In this document: piece after piece, positions 36,086 through 46,263 of the stretch
How positions within the stretch are numbered: the stretch's first letter is position 1
How the letters are laid out: every line of letters starts with the position of its first letter
Assembly: GCA_021732385.1 (NCBI GenBank)
Contig: JAKFVA010000044.1
Location: 1 to 48,218, forward strand
DNA from: Burkholderiales bacterium
Lineage (GTDB): Bacteria > Pseudomonadota > Gammaproteobacteria > Burkholderiales > Burkholderiaceae_C
Length of the DNA: 48,218 bases
Direction of reading: 5' to 3'
Notes under the pieces: generated by a model
Database searches by the model: none
Told to the model about the DNA's origin: nothing
Seen by the model: only the letters and a program-made list of their open reading frames with translations
Translations under genes and position numbers: made by a program

Positions 36086-36796
36086 TTGCAAGCCGCCGTG
36101 CCCCACTCTCCACCCAATCTGGAAGCCTCTGACAAGGTCGACGACAAGCCGGACACTACGTCCAAGCGCGAGCGCCGCAAAGAGGCGCGCCCCGGCGAAC
36201 TGCTTGCCGCCGCGCTGGATTTGTTTGTAGAAAAAGGTTTTGCCTCGACCCGGGTGGAAGAAGTAGCAGCACGCGCCGGTGTGTCCAAGGGTACGTTGTT
36301 TTTGTACTTTGCCAGCAAGGAAGATCTGTTCCAGGCCGTGGTGCGCGAGAACCTGTCGGGCCGCTTCAAGGAGTGGAACTCCGAGATGGATGACTTCCCC
36401 GGCAGCACCGCGGAGCTGCTGCACTACGCCATGAACAGCTGGTGGGAGCGCATTGGCAATACCAAGGCCAGCGGCATCACCAAACTGATCATGAGCGAAG
36501 CGCGCAACTTCCCCGAAATTGCCAGCTTCTACCAAAAAGAAGTTATTCAGCCCGGCAACCAGTTGCTGCGCCGGATTTTGCAGCGTGGCATCGACCGTGG
36601 CGAATTTCGCCCCGTGCCACTCGACTATGCAATCTACAGCATCATTGCACCGATGATTTTTCTGGTCATGTGGAAGCACTCTTTAGGCGCTTGCAGTGAC
36701 AACCAAACTACCCTCTCCCCGCAAAGCTACCTGGCCAACCAGATAGACATGATCTTGCATGGCGTGCTGGCCCAGCCAGCAGGAGTGGCCAAATGA
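36086..36796 (+). CDS. TetR/AcrR family repressor
   Basis: The protein of up to 236 residues has an N-terminal helix-turn-helix domain: RPGELLAAALDLFVEKGFASTR, then VEEVAARAGVSKGTLFLYFASKEDLF with the SKGTLFLYF recognition helix. A helical ligand-binding domain of about 150 residues includes FPEIASFYQKEVIQPGNQLL. It probably represses the RND pump genes that follow and its own gene, since ATGA at 36793-36796 couples it to the adaptor. The start is uncertain: TTG at 36086 or GTG at 36098. Confidence 0.88.
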   Translation: MQAAVPHSPPNLEASDKVDDKPDTTSKRERRKEARPGELLAAALDLFVEKGFASTRVEEVAARAGVSKGTLFLYFASKEDLFQAVVRENLSGRFKEWNSEMDDFPGSTAELLHYAMNSWWERIGNTKASGITKLIMSEARNFPEIASFYQKEVIQPGNQLLRRILQRGIDRGEFRPVPLDYAIYSIIAPMIFLVMWKHSLGACSDNQTTLSPQSYLANQIDMILHGVLAQPAGVAK

Positions 36797-38046
36797 GCGA
36801 AAGGGATTTGCCCACCGCGTCTAGCGCGTCAGTGCCGGCCCAAAAGCGCTGGCTTCGCTGGCTGGGCGTAGCCTTGATCCTGTTGCTTGTATGGGCTGGC
36901 GCGGCGCGCTGGCTTGCAAGCCGCAGCGCTGCGCAGGCCAGTGCCGCAGCCGCGCAAACCAGTGCAGCACCACTGGTGGAGCTGGCCGCTAGCGACATCA
37001 GCACAGCCCGCATGCAAACCCTGGCCCAGGGCTTGCCCATTTCCGGCTCGCTCAAGGCGGTCAACAGCGCCACCATTAAGGCCCGGGTGGCAGGCGAACT
37101 GCAAGGCCTGACGCTGCGCGAGGGCGATACGGTGCAAGCTGGCCAGGTGGTGGCCCGCATCGACAGCACTGAATCGCGCGCACGCCTGAAAGCCGCGCAA
37201 GACCAGGCCGATGCCGCCAAAGCACAGGTTGACATTGCCAAACGCCAGTTTGCCAACAACCAGGCGCTGGTGGACCAGGGTTTCATTTCCAAAACCGCGC
37301 TGGACACTTCGCAAGCCAACCTGAATGCCGCGCAAGCCACCTACCAGGCGGCCATTGCCAATGCCGATGTGGCCAACAAATCCCTGCAAGACACGGTCCT
37401 GCGCTCACCTATCAGCGGTGTGGTGGCATTGCGCTCGGCCCAACCGGGGGAACGCGTGGGCGTGGATGCGCGCGTGCTCGATGTAATGGACTTGCGCCAG
37501 CTTGAACTGGAAGCCGCCGTCAGCGCCGCGGATTCGGTGCAAGTGCAGGTGGGCCAGCGCGCCAGCCTGCGCATCGAGGGCAATGCCAGCACCGGCGACG
37601 CGCGCCAGATTAACGCCACCGTGGTGCGCATCAACCCCAACGCGCAGGCCGGCAGCCGCAGCGTGCTGGTCTACCTCCGTATTGACGAGCCAGCCGGCTT
37701 GCGCGCTGGCCTGTTTGCCCAGGGGAGTTTGGGCACAGTGAGTGTGCAGGCGTTGGCCGTGCCGCTGGCCAGCGTGCGGACCGACAAGCCCGAACCTTAC
37801 GTGCAGTTGGTGCAAAACGACCAGGTCGCGCACCAGACAGTGGGCCTGGGGCTGCGCGGTGAAGTGCAAACTGCCAACACCAGCCCCGGCAACCCAGGCG
37901 GCATCACCATGGTGGCGGTCACCGGCCTGGCAGAAAACGCCCGTGTAATTGGCCCCAGTGTTGGCCTGCTGCAAGCGGGCACGCGGGTTAAATTCACGGC
38001 TGCAAGCCCAGCCCCTGCGGCCACCGCTGCAAGCGCCTCACGCTAA
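36793..38046 (+). CDS. RND efflux periplasmic adaptor (MFP)
   Basis: The 417-residue protein has an N-terminal anchor (about residues 19-40). A lipoyl-like half SGSLKAVNSATIKARVAGEL with RVVEREG-type LTLREGDTV is followed by a coiled hairpin of about residues 130-195 and the SPISGVVALRSAQPGERV half. A beta-barrel and membrane-proximal part close it. It belongs to the AcrA/MexA/CusB-like membrane fusion proteins and joins the permease downstream to an outer-membrane channel. It overlaps the repressor gene by four bases and is 13 bases from the permease start. Confidence 0.88.
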   Translation: MSERDLPTASSASVPAQKRWLRWLGVALILLLVWAGAARWLASRSAAQASAAAAQTSAAPLVELAASDISTARMQTLAQGLPISGSLKAVNSATIKARVAGELQGLTLREGDTVQAGQVVARIDSTESRARLKAAQDQADAAKAQVDIAKRQFANNQALVDQGFISKTALDTSQANLNAAQATYQAAIANADVANKSLQDTVLRSPISGVVALRSAQPGERVGVDARVLDVMDLRQLELEAAVSAADSVQVQVGQRASLRIEGNASTGDARQINATVVRINPNAQAGSRSVLVYLRIDEPAGLRAGLFAQGSLGTVSVQALAVPLASVRTDKPEPYVQLVQNDQVAHQTVGLGLRGEVQTANTSPGNPGGITMVAVTGLAENARVIGPSVGLLQAGTRVKFTAASPAPAATAASASR

Positions 38047-38059
38047 GTTAGTTCTTGTC

Positions 38060-41000
38060 ATGTGGTTCACCCAGATCAGCCTGAAAAACCCGGTCTTTGC
38101 CACCATGATGATGCTGGCCATTGTGGTGCTGGGCGTGTTTTCTTACCAGCGGCTCAAGGTAGACCAGTTCCCCAATATCGACTTCCCTGTTGTGGTGGTC
38201 ACCACCGAGTACCCCGGCGCTTCGCCCGAGATTGTGGAGAGCGAAGTCACCAAGAAAATCGAGGAAGGCGTCAACGCCATCGCGGGTATCAACACACTGA
38301 CCTCACGCAGCTATGAAGGCCAGTCGGTTGTCATCATCGAGTTTCAGTTGCAGATTGACGGGCGCAAGGCTGCAGAAGATGTGCGCGAGCGCGTGGCCTC
38401 GCTGCGCCCCACCCTGCGCGACGAAGTGCGCGAGCCGCGTGTGTTGCGCTTTGACCCAGCCAGCCGCGCCATCTGGTCTTTGGCTGTATTGCCAGATGCC
38501 GCGCAAGGCGGCAGCGCTGTGTCCGCTGCCGCCCTGTCCAACTGGGCCGACCAGACGTTAAAAAAGCGGCTGGAGAATGTGCGCGGTGTGGGTGCCATCA
38601 CGCTGGTGGGGGCCACCAAGCGCGAAATCAACATCTACCTGCAACCACAGCAAATGGAGGCCTTTGGCATCACACCAGAGCAAGTGGTTAACGCTGTACG
38701 CAATGAAAACCAGGACCTGCCGGTAGGTGCCATCCGCTCGCTCACGCAGGAGCGCGTGGTGCAAATTGACGCGCGCATGAAGCGGCCAGAAGACTTTGGC
38801 AAGATCATCATCACCCGCAGGGGGCCGGGCAGCGCAGGCAGCAGCATTACCCAACAAGCGGGCGCGGGCACGCCAATACGGCTGGAACAAATTGCGACCA
38901 TTTCAGACGGCGCGCAGGAAGTCGAAAGCCTGGCGCTGTACAACGGGCAGCGCACGCTCTTGGTACAGGTGCAAAAGTCACAAGACGAGAACACAATTGA
39001 AGTGGTGGACGGCCTGAACAAGGCGGTAGCTGAACTCGGCACGCAGTTGCCGCCCGGCATCAAGCTCGAATCGGTGACTGATGGCTCGCGGCCCATTCGC
39101 GTGTCGGTAGAGAACGTGCGTCGCACCCTGATTGAGGGCGCGCTGCTCACGGTACTGATCGTGTTCCTGTTTTTGAACTCCTGGCGTTCCACCGTGATTA
39201 CCGGGCTGACACTGCCGATTTCCATCATCGGCACTTTCTTGTTCATGTACCTGTTTGGCTTCACCATCAATGTGATCACGCTGATGGCGCTCAGCCTGTG
39301 CGTGGGCCTGCTGATTGACGACGCGATTGTGGTGCGCGAGAACATCGTGCGCCATGTGCAAATGGGTAAAACCGCTTACAACGCCGCCTTACAGGGCACG
39401 CAGGAAATTGGCCTGGCGGTGCTGGCCACCACGTTGTCGATCGTCGCGGTGTTTTTACCCATTGGCTTCATGCAGGGCATCATTGGCAAGTTCTTCCATG
39501 AGTTTGGCATCACCATCGTGGCGGCGGTGCTGATCTCGATGTTTGTCAGCTTCACCCTGGATCCCATGCTGTCGTCCATCTGGCACGATCCCAGCATTGA
39601 TGCACATGGCAAAACCGGCCCGCCGATTACCCTGTACGACAAGACCATAGGCCGCGTCACCGCCTGGTTTGACCGCGCCACCGAGCGCCTGGGCGATGTC
39701 TATCAGCGCCTGCTGCGTTGGTCGTTGCGGCACAAAGGTGCTACGGTTCTGGCTGCGCTGGGCATTTTCATCACCAGTGTGTTTATGGTGCCGCTTTTGG
39801 GCACCGAGTTTGTGCCCAAGGCCGACTTCTCGGAAACCTCGGTCAGCTTCTACACGCCCGTGGGCTCTTCGCTGGAAGCCACCGAAGCCAAGGCCAGGCA
39901 GGTCGATGCCATCGTGCGCGAACTGCCCGAGGTGCGCTACACCGTCTCCACCATCAACACCGGCAACGCGCAGGGAAAAATCTACGCCAATGTGTATGTG
40001 CGGCTGGTGGACCGCAAGCAGCGCAGCCGCAGTGTGGATGCCATGTCGGCTGTGTTGCGCGACAGACTGACGCAGGTGGCAGGCATCACGGTGACGCATG
40101 TGGGCTTGCTTGATGCCGTGGGCGGCAACAAACAGGTGGAGTTTTCGCTGCAAGGCCCAGACCTGCAGGAGCTTGAGCGCCTGGCCCAGGTGGTGATGCA
40201 AAAAGTGCGCACGGTGCCGGGCCTGGTGGATCTGGACTCCAGCATCAAGCCCAACAAGCCCACCATTGGCGTCGATATTTTGCGCGACGCCGCCAGCGAT
40301 CTGGGTCTTTCGCTGGCGCAAATTGGCAGCCAGCTGCGCATTTTGGTGGCCGGACAGACCGTAGGCAACTGGCGCGCCCCGGACGACCAGACCTACGACG
40401 TCAATGTGCGCCTGTCGCCTCTGGCGCGCAACGACCCGACCGATCTGGAGCGCCTGTCGTTTGCCGCGGGCAACAACGCCGACGGGACCAGCCGCACCGT
40501 GCGCCTGAACCAGGTGGCCAAAGTCAGTGCCAGCACCGGCGCCAACCAGATCAACCGGCGCGACCTGACACGCGAGGTGGCCATCAACGGCAATGTGTTT
40601 GGCCGCTCTTCGGGCGAAGTCTCCAGCGGTATCCGCGCAGCACTGGCTGAGGTGCCGTTTCCACCAGGCTACCGCTATTCCTTCAGCGGCTCCACCAAGA
40701 ACATGCAGGAGTCATTTGGCTACGCCATCTCGGCGCTGGTGCTGGCGATAGTGTTCATCTACATGATCTTGGCCAGCCAGTTCAAGAGCTTCTTCCAGCC
40801 GCTGGCGCTCATGACGGCGCTGCCGCTGACCTTGATTGGCGTGGTGCTGGCACTGCTGCTGTTTCGCTCCACGCTGTCGATGTTCTCGGTGATTGGCGTG
40901 GTGATGCTGATGGGCCTGGTCACCAAGAACGCGATTTTGCTGGTGGACTTTGCCATTCGCGCGCGCGAGGAAGGCGTGGCCCGCACCGAAGCGCTGCTGC

Positions 41001-41278
41001 TGGCGGCCAAAGTGCGCCTGCGCCCGATTTTGATGACCACGCTGGCCATGATTTTTGGCATGGTGCCGCTGGCCTTTGCCCTGACCGAAGGCTCCGAGCA
41101 GCGCGCCCCCATGGGCCAGGCAGTAATAGGCGGCGTCATCACCTCGTCTGTGCTGACGCTGGTGGTGGTGCCGGTGGTGTACTGCTACATGGACGATTTG
41201 TCGCAATGGCTCAAGCGCCAGTTTGGCCCGCGTGCAAAGTTAGATAAAGATGCGCTACCCGCCACGCCACACCCCTAA
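38060..41278 (+). CDS. RND multidrug efflux permease (HAE1 family)
   Basis: The 1072-residue transporter has an RND layout with twelve membrane helices. The helix-4 relay is [18 protein letters not shown], carrying the two Asp of the proton path (DD), characteristic of AcrB/MexB/MdtC-type pumps and unlike the metal type in cusA. Start ATG 38060 gives [23 protein letters not shown], in line with the family. It likely exports organic compounds by proton antiport; substrates are unknown. No outer-membrane gene follows directly, so the TolC at 42379 is the plausible partner. It is 81 bases from the pcm start. Confidence 0.9.
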   Translation: MWFTQISLKNPVFATMMMLAIVVLGVFSYQRLKVDQFPNIDFPVVVVTTEYPGASPEIVESEVTKKIEEGVNAIAGINTLTSRSYEGQSVVIIEFQLQIDGRKAAEDVRERVASLRPTLRDEVREPRVLRFDPASRAIWSLAVLPDAAQGGSAVSAAALSNWADQTLKKRLENVRGVGAITLVGATKREINIYLQPQQMEAFGITPEQVVNAVRNENQDLPVGAIRSLTQERVVQIDARMKRPEDFGKIIITRRGPGSAGSSITQQAGAGTPIRLEQIATISDGAQEVESLALYNGQRTLLVQVQKSQDENTIEVVDGLNKAVAELGTQLPPGIKLESVTDGSRPIRVSVENVRRTLIEGALLTVLIVFLFLNSWRSTVITGLTLPISIIGTFLFMYLFGFTINVITLMALSLCVGLLIDDAIVVRENIVRHVQMGKTAYNAALQGTQEIGLAVLATTLSIVAVFLPIGFMQGIIGKFFHEFGITIVAAVLISMFVSFTLDPMLSSIWHDPSIDAHGKTGPPITLYDKTIGRVTAWFDRATERLGDVYQRLLRWSLRHKGATVLAALGIFITSVFMVPLLGTEFVPKADFSETSVSFYTPVGSSLEATEAKARQVDAIVRELPEVRYTVSTINTGNAQGKIYANVYVRLVDRKQRSRSVDAMSAVLRDRLTQVAGITVTHVGLLDAVGGNKQVEFSLQGPDLQELERLAQVVMQKVRTVPGLVDLDSSIKPNKPTIGVDILRDAASDLGLSLAQIGSQLRILVAGQTVGNWRAPDDQTYDVNVRLSPLARNDPTDLERLSFAAGNNADGTSRTVRLNQVAKVSASTGANQINRRDLTREVAINGNVFGRSSGEVSSGIRAALAEVPFPPGYRYSFSGSTKNMQESFGYAISALVLAIVFIYMILASQFKSFFQPLALMTALPLTLIGVVLALLLFRSTLSMFSVIGVVMLMGLVTKNAILLVDFAIRAREEGVARTEALLLAAKVRLRPILMTTLAMIFGMVPLAFALTEGSEQRAPMGQAVIGGVITSSVLTLVVVPVVYCYMDDLSQWLKRQFGPRAKLDKDALPATPHP

Positions 41279-41324
41279 AATTTGCGCCAAACCCAATCCC
41301 CTCTTTCACAGCCAAGCCACCACC

Positions 41325-41978
41325 ATGAACACCGAACAAGCCCGCTTCAACATGATCGAACAGCAAATCCGCCCCTGGGAAGTGCTCGACAGCCACGTTC
41401 TTCAACTGCTGGCGCTCATCAAGCGCGAGGATTTTGTATTGCCCCAGCACAAGGCGCTGGCCTTTGTCGACATGGAATTGCCCATTGGCCAGGGCCAGGT
41501 CATGCTGGCACCCAAGGTCGAGGCACGCATGCTGCAAGACCTCGCTGTGCAGCGCCACGAAAAAGTGCTGGAAATCGGCGCAGGCTCGGGCTACATGGCT
41601 GCCTTGCTGGCGCACCGCGCACGCGAGGTGCTGACACTGGAAATCCATCAACCCCTGGTGCAGATGGCGCAGCGCAACCTGGCGCAGGCCGGCCTGCACA
41701 ACGTCGAGGTGCGCCACGCCGATGGTGCATCAGGCAGCGCGGCCGACGGCCCGTTTGACGTGATTGTGTTGAGCGGTTCGGTGACGCAAATTCCAGCGTC
41801 ACTACTTGCCCAGCTCAAGGTTGGCGGGCGGCTGATGGCGATTGTGGGTGCGGGCGTCAGCATGCAGGCTACCCTGGTCACACGCACCAGCCCCAGCAGC
41901 ACCCACAGCAGCACGCCCTGGGACACCGTGGCAGCGCCTTTGGTCAATTTCAGCCAGCCCTCGCGCTTTGTTTTTTAA
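41325..41978 (+). CDS. pcm: Protein-L-isoaspartate O-methyltransferase
   Basis: The 217-residue enzyme matches Pcm: RFNMIEQQIRPWEVLD, then MLAPKVEARMLQDL and the SAM motif VLEIGAGSGYMAALLA, and the later FDVIVLSGSV strand. It methylates isoaspartyl residues in damaged proteins. ATG 41325 is chosen because the domain begins a few residues later; upstream codons overlap the RND permease end. In Comamonadaceae this gene is commonly next to a rhodanese and tolC, as here. Confidence 0.88.
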   Translation: MNTEQARFNMIEQQIRPWEVLDSHVLQLLALIKREDFVLPQHKALAFVDMELPIGQGQVMLAPKVEARMLQDLAVQRHEKVLEIGAGSGYMAALLAHRAREVLTLEIHQPLVQMAQRNLAQAGLHNVEVRHADGASGSAADGPFDVIVLSGSVTQIPASLLAQLKVGGRLMAIVGAGVSMQATLVTRTSPSSTHSSTPWDTVAAPLVNFSQPSRFVF

Positions 41979-41993
41979 ATTGCCGCGCTATCC

Positions 41994-42353
41994 ATGCAAG
42001 CACCTCTGCCACAAATTCGCCCCAACCAGCTCGAAGCCTGGCGCAGCGCCAGCGTGGCGCAAAACCCGGGCCAGCGCGCCGTGCTGCTGGATGTGCGCGA
42101 ACCCTGGGAGCGCCAGGTGTCGAGCGTGCATCCTGCGGGTTTTGAGCGAATCGACATCGCCATGAATGACATCCCCCAGCGCCTGGCCGAACTTGACCCG
42201 GCTCAGCCCATTGCCTGCTTGTGCCACCACGGCACGCGCAGCCAGCGCGTCGCGCTTTTCCTTGCGCAAAACGGTTTTGCGCAGGTAGCCAATGTAGCTG
42301 GCGGCATTGATGCCTGGTCGCGCGAGCATGATGCCGCTGTCCCGCTGTACTGA
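41994..42353 (+). CDS. Rhodanese-like sulfurtransferase
   Basis: This 119-residue single-domain rhodanese has VLLDVREPWERQ and the active-site loop CLCHHGTRSQRVA, with catalytic Cys in CHHGTRS, then GFAQVANVAGGIDAWS. It transfers sulfur to thiol acceptors. It lies 15 bases after pcm and 25 before tolC. Confidence 0.9.
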   Translation: MQAPLPQIRPNQLEAWRSASVAQNPGQRAVLLDVREPWERQVSSVHPAGFERIDIAMNDIPQRLAELDPAQPIACLCHHGTRSQRVALFLAQNGFAQVANVAGGIDAWSREHDAAVPLY

Positions 42354-42378
42354 GTTTTTATTCAACAGGTTTTCCACC

Positions 42379-43761
42379 ATGACCGACACCTTCAGCAAAG
42401 CCCCCCAGCCGCACCTGCCACGGCGGTCTGCGCAGGTACTGGCACTGGCCATATTGACTACTGGCAGTGCATTCTTGCCCGCCTGGGTGCAAGCCCAAAG
42501 CCTGGTGGATCTCTACGATGCGGCGCGCGGCTTTGACGCCACTTTTCAGTCGGCCCGCGCGCAATACGACGCCAACCTGGCGCGCGCGGCGCAGACCCGC
42601 GCCGGTCTATTGCCCACGGCCAATCTGGGCACCGCCATCTCGCGCTCCCAATTTGAAAGCAACAACCCGCAGACCGACCGCCTCTCCGGCCTGCAGGGCC
42701 TGACCCTGAGCGCCTCACAGCCGCTTTACCGCCCGGCCAACATAGCGGCTTATGAGCAGGGCAAGAAAAGCACCGAAGCCGCCAAGGCCACGCTGCTGGC
42801 CGCTGAACAAGACCTGGTGGTGCGTGTCAGCCAGGCTTACTTTGACGTGCTGGGTGCGCAGGACACACTGGCGTTTGTGCGGGCGCAAAAAGCCGCCGTC
42901 GCCGAACAGCTGGCCTTTGCCAAACGCAATTTTGAAGTCGGCACCTCCACCATCACCGACACCCGCGAGGCGCAGGCCCGCTACGACCTGGTGATTGCGC
43001 AGGAAATAGCCGCCGAAAACGATGTGCGCATCCGCCGCATTGCGCTCGACACGCTGGTGGGCCGCACCGACGCCGCGCCCAAACCGCTGGCCCTGCCCAC
43101 CACATTGCCGCCCCTGCAACCCAGTGACGTCAACACCTGGGTGCTCGAATCCGAAGGCAGCAGCCCGGCGATTGCACAAGCGCTGCTGGCGCTGGACATT
43201 GCCCGGCTGGAGACCGACCGCGCCAAGGCCGGCCATCTGCCCACACTGGACGCCACACTAAGCTATAACACCACGCGCAACAACGGCGGCCAGCCTGTCG
43301 CCAACCCGTTCGCCGCGGGCGATTCGCGCACCAACAATGCGGTGGTTGGCCTGTCATTCAATCTGCCGCTGTTTGCCGGTTTTTCCACACAAAACCGCAT
43401 CCGCGAAACGCTGGCGCTGGAAGACCGCGCCCAGTCCGACCTGGATCTGGCCAAACGTGGCGTAGCGCAAAACACCCGCACCGCCTTTTTTGGCGTCACA
43501 TCGGGGCTGGGCCAGGTGAAGGCGCTGGAAGCCGCCGAAGCCTCCAGCCAGAGCGCGCTTGACGCCAACAAGCTGGGCTACCAGGTGGGTGTACGCATCA
43601 ATATCGACGTGCTCAACGCGCAAAGCCAGCTTTTTCAGACCAAGCGCGATTTGGCGCAGGCCCGCTACAACGTGCTGCTCGGCGGCCTGCGCCTGCGCCA
43701 GGCCAACGGCACACTCAAGTCGGAAGATTTGCTGGGCATCAATTCACTACTAGCGCGCTGA
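42379..43761 (+). CDS. tolC: TolC-type outer-membrane channel
   Basis: This 460-residue member of the outer-membrane efflux family has a signal peptide ending near WVQAQS (residues 33-38). The TolC repeats follow: SLVDLYDAARGFDATFQSARAQ, AYFDVLGAQDTLAFVRAQKA, GTSTITDTREAQARYD, and the second repeat TLSYNTTRNNGG through VGVRINIDVLNAQSQLF. This is closer to the E. coli TolC type than to cusC. It would serve type I secretion or RND pumps, including the one upstream. ATG 42379 is chosen because the signal peptide starts there. Confidence 0.9.
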   Translation: MTDTFSKAPQPHLPRRSAQVLALAILTTGSAFLPAWVQAQSLVDLYDAARGFDATFQSARAQYDANLARAAQTRAGLLPTANLGTAISRSQFESNNPQTDRLSGLQGLTLSASQPLYRPANIAAYEQGKKSTEAAKATLLAAEQDLVVRVSQAYFDVLGAQDTLAFVRAQKAAVAEQLAFAKRNFEVGTSTITDTREAQARYDLVIAQEIAAENDVRIRRIALDTLVGRTDAAPKPLALPTTLPPLQPSDVNTWVLESEGSSPAIAQALLALDIARLETDRAKAGHLPTLDATLSYNTTRNNGGQPVANPFAAGDSRTNNAVVGLSFNLPLFAGFSTQNRIRETLALEDRAQSDLDLAKRGVAQNTRTAFFGVTSGLGQVKALEAAEASSQSALDANKLGYQVGVRINIDVLNAQSQLFQTKRDLAQARYNVLLGGLRLRQANGTLKSEDLLGINSLLAR

Positions 43762-43828
43762 TTCATGGCACTTGCGCTGCTGGCGCGTCCATTCAGGTCA
43801 CTTGGGCTGCTGGCGCGTTGATCTAGAC
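43745..43828. repeat. 30-bp tandem duplication after tolC
   Basis: CACTTGCGCTGCTGGCGCGT begins at 43769 and a near copy, CACTTGGGCTGCTGGCGCGT, begins at 43799, 30 bases later. A more diverged unit, CACTACTAGCGCGCTGATTC, lies at 43745 in the tolC end. The array occupies the space between convergent tolC and waaA. Confidence 0.7.
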
Positions 43829-43837
43829 GCCCGCGCT

Positions 43838-45163
43838 CTACTGCGGCAAAAACGCCAGCACCGCGGCAGCTGTTTTTTCGGCCGCACCCCGGTGCGCTGC
43901 TGCAAAAGCCCCGGCACTGGCAGCCATGCGCGCGCGCATGGCCTCATCCCGCAACAATGCTTGCGCAGCCGCCACGCCCTGCGCCAAAGTGGCCGACCGC
44001 TGCGCTGCACCTGCGGCCAGCGCCTCCTGCGCCGCCAATTCAAAATTGAAGGTGTGCGGCCCCATGATGAGCGGGCAGCCGCAGGCCGCTGCCTCAATTA
44101 AATTTTGTCCGCCCAGCGGCGCAAAACTGCCGCCGAGCAAGGCCGCCTGGGCGAGGCCGTAGTACAGCGCCATTTCACCCAGCGAATCCCCCAGCCAGAC
44201 ACTGGCGCTGCCGTCAGCTGGCGGGCCATCGCCCCACTGGCTGCGCCGCGACACACGCAGGCCGCCACCTTCCAGCAAGCCCGCCACCTCGTCAAAGCGC
44301 TGCGGATGGCGCGGCACCACCAGCCACTGCACGGCCAGTTGCTGGTGTTCTGCTGATGCTATGGATTCAGAAGCATCACCCGCATCTGGCTGACCAGCTA
44401 GCGCCTTGATTTGTTCAATCAACAGCTTTTCTTCACCCTCTCGGCTGCTGGCAAGCAGTAGCACCGGCTTGCCGCCTGCCTGCTGCCACTGGGCAGCCCA
44501 GGCACGTCCTGTCTGCAATTGCGCGGCGTCTGGCGTGGCGTCAAATTTCAGATTGCCAAGCACGCCTTTGACTACACCACCCAGCGCCGCAAAGCGGGCG
44601 GCATCAGCGGCTGTTTGCGCATAAATTGCGGCCAGACTGGCATAAGCCGGACGCGCCAGCCAAGCCAGCCGCTGCGCCTTGGCCAGCGACTGCTCGCTCA
44701 GCCGGCCATTGGCCAGCAATACGGGCAGACCACGCTGCTGCGCGGCGGCACACAAGTTAGGCCAGACCTCGGTTTCCATCAGCAGGCCCACGCAGGGCTG
44801 AAAGTGCTGCAGAAAACGCGCCGTAGCGCCTTGTGTGTCCCACGGCTGCCACACCTGCACATCGCCCGGCTGCAGCAACCCGGCACCTTCCGCGCGGCCC
44901 GTGGCCGTGCCGTGCGTGAGCAAAAAGCGCAAGCCGGGTCGGGCCATGCGCAGGTGCGCCATCAGCACCCCCGCTGCGCGGGTTTCGCCCAGCGAGACGG
45001 CATGAATCCATACAGCGCCACTTTGCGCGGGCTGGCTGTAGTGGCCCAGGCGCTCGCCCCTGGCCAGCAGGTAACCCGGCTCGGCTATGCCGCGGCGCGC
45101 CAGCTTGCGCTGCAAAAACGGCTGTGCCAGCCACAGCAGCAGTGAATACAGCGCACGGATCAT
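43838..45163 (-). CDS. waaA: 3-deoxy-D-manno-octulosonic acid transferase
   Basis: The 441-residue enzyme has an N-terminal membrane anchor (MIRALYSLLLWLAQPF) and the WaaA signatures WIHAVSLGETRAAGVLM, LMETEVWPNL, VLLANGRLSEQS and the C-terminal LGGSFAPLGGQNLIEAAACGCPLIMGPHTFNF. It adds Kdo to lipid A at the inner membrane. The ATG overlaps the waaC stop (ATGA at 45163-45160). Residues around 270-300 contain a low-complexity insert (KALAGQPDAGDASESIASAE). Confidence 0.93.
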   Translation of the reverse strand: MIRALYSLLLWLAQPFLQRKLARRGIAEPGYLLARGERLGHYSQPAQSGAVWIHAVSLGETRAAGVLMAHLRMARPGLRFLLTHGTATGRAEGAGLLQPGDVQVWQPWDTQGATARFLQHFQPCVGLLMETEVWPNLCAAAQQRGLPVLLANGRLSEQSLAKAQRLAWLARPAYASLAAIYAQTAADAARFAALGGVVKGVLGNLKFDATPDAAQLQTGRAWAAQWQQAGGKPVLLLASSREGEEKLLIEQIKALAGQPDAGDASESIASAEHQQLAVQWLVVPRHPQRFDEVAGLLEGGGLRVSRRSQWGDGPPADGSASVWLGDSLGEMALYYGLAQAALLGGSFAPLGGQNLIEAAACGCPLIMGPHTFNFELAAQEALAAGAAQRSATLAQGVAAAQALLRDEAMRARMAASAGAFAAAHRGAAEKTAAAVLAFLPQ

Positions 45164-46248
45164 GCAGGTGCTGCCCATGCGTGCGCAGCATTTGGCTGGG
45201 GCTTGGCGGCCACCACCTGCTGCCAGGCTTGCCAGACCGTTGCGACACTGGGGGCAGCCTCGCCACCCACGGCCAATTGGTGCGCACAAGGCAGCGGCCC
45301 GGCACGCGCGATGCGCGGCTGGCTGAACAACTGCACATGCGGCAGATCCAGCGCCACCGCCAGGTGGCTCAGGCCAGTGTCAATGCCAATCACGCCGCTG
45401 CTGGCGGCCAGGCGGTCGAGCACCTGCGGCAAAGCCAGGCGCGGCCACACCTGCACGGCACCGGCTAGCGCCGGGCCAGTGTCTGTTGTGCTGCGCGGCA
45501 CAGCTTGCGTTATGCCTTGCGCAATGCCTTGCGCGATTCCTTGTGCAATGGCTTGCGCGCGCGCGTGCTCGGCAGCGCTGGCTTGCGGCAGCGCCACGTG
45601 CCAGCCTGCGGCCAGCAGGCGCACGCCCAGTTCAATCCAGTGCGCCACTGGCCATTCGTTGTCCAGCCGCGTGGTGCCATGCACCAGCACCACGCTGTTG
45701 TCTGGCGCGGCGTCAAAGTCCGTCAAGGCCTGCGCTTGCAGCCGGTAGCGCGGCGGGCCCGCCAAGGCATAGCCCAGCGCCCGCGCCGCCAGCAAGAGCG
45801 GGCGCTGCACGGCATGCACCACCCGCTCCATGGCCACCGGCTTGTCCAGCAGGAAGCGCACCGGCCACTCCCAACTGCACAGCTCACTGGCATTGCCATA
45901 AGTGGCGCGGAAACCACCAGGCGACAGCTTTGCCTGGCGCGCCACCCAGGCGGATTTGACAAGGCCTTGCAGGTCAAGCACGGCGTCGTACCGCGTGGCT
46001 TGCAAGTCAGCATGAAAGGCTTTTTTCTGCGCGCGCACTTCCACTGAAAAAGGCTGCTTGCGCCAGCGCCGTTGCGCAATCGGCAGCACACGGTGCAGGC
46101 CGTGTACGCGCGTGAGCAAGGGCGCAAAGGCTTCTTCAGCCACCCAGTCGATCTGCGCATTGGGCTGCTGCGCCAGCAGGTCAGCCACCACGGGCATGGC
46201 CTGAATTACATCACCCAGCGAGGACATCCGGACGATCAGGATCTTCAT
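45160..46248 (-). CDS. waaC: Lipopolysaccharide heptosyltransferase I
   Basis: This 362-residue GT9 enzyme begins MKILIVRMSSLGDVIQAMPVV, has DWVAEEAF, VLDLQGLVKSAW, VVLVHGTTRLDNEWPV and the C-terminal GIDTGLSHLAVALDLP. It adds the first heptose to Kdo2-lipid A. The run AIAQGIAQGIAQGITQ near residue 240 comes from five 12-bp tandem units at 45503-45562 and lies in a linker before the sugar-nucleotide domain. It is coupled to waaA by a four-base overlap. Confidence 0.92.
   Translation of the reverse strand: MKILIVRMSSLGDVIQAMPVVADLLAQQPNAQIDWVAEEAFAPLLTRVHGLHRVLPIAQRRWRKQPFSVEVRAQKKAFHADLQATRYDAVLDLQGLVKSAWVARQAKLSPGGFRATYGNASELCSWEWPVRFLLDKPVAMERVVHAVQRPLLLAARALGYALAGPPRYRLQAQALTDFDAAPDNSVVLVHGTTRLDNEWPVAHWIELGVRLLAAGWHVALPQASAAEHARAQAIAQGIAQGIAQGITQAVPRSTTDTGPALAGAVQVWPRLALPQVLDRLAASSGVIGIDTGLSHLAVALDLPHVQLFSQPRIARAGPLPCAHQLAVGGEAAPSVATVWQAWQQVVAAKPQPNAAHAWAAPA
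45503..45562. repeat. Five 12-bp tandem units inside waaC
   Basis: The unit CCTTGCGCAATG recurs with changes at 45503, 45515, 45527, 45539 and 45551. It reads as four-residue steps (AQGI) on the minus strand, so copy-number change keeps the frame. Confidence 0.75.
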
Positions 46249-46263
46249 CAGTTCCGTGTGGGT

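Noticed and set aside
39455-40321. 288-codon frame opposite the RND permease
   Set aside because: Antisense shadow; the forward frame has the complete RND motif set.
45503-45562. Possible CRISPR-like array
   Set aside because: The 12-bp units are contiguous without spacers and lie in frame inside waaC.
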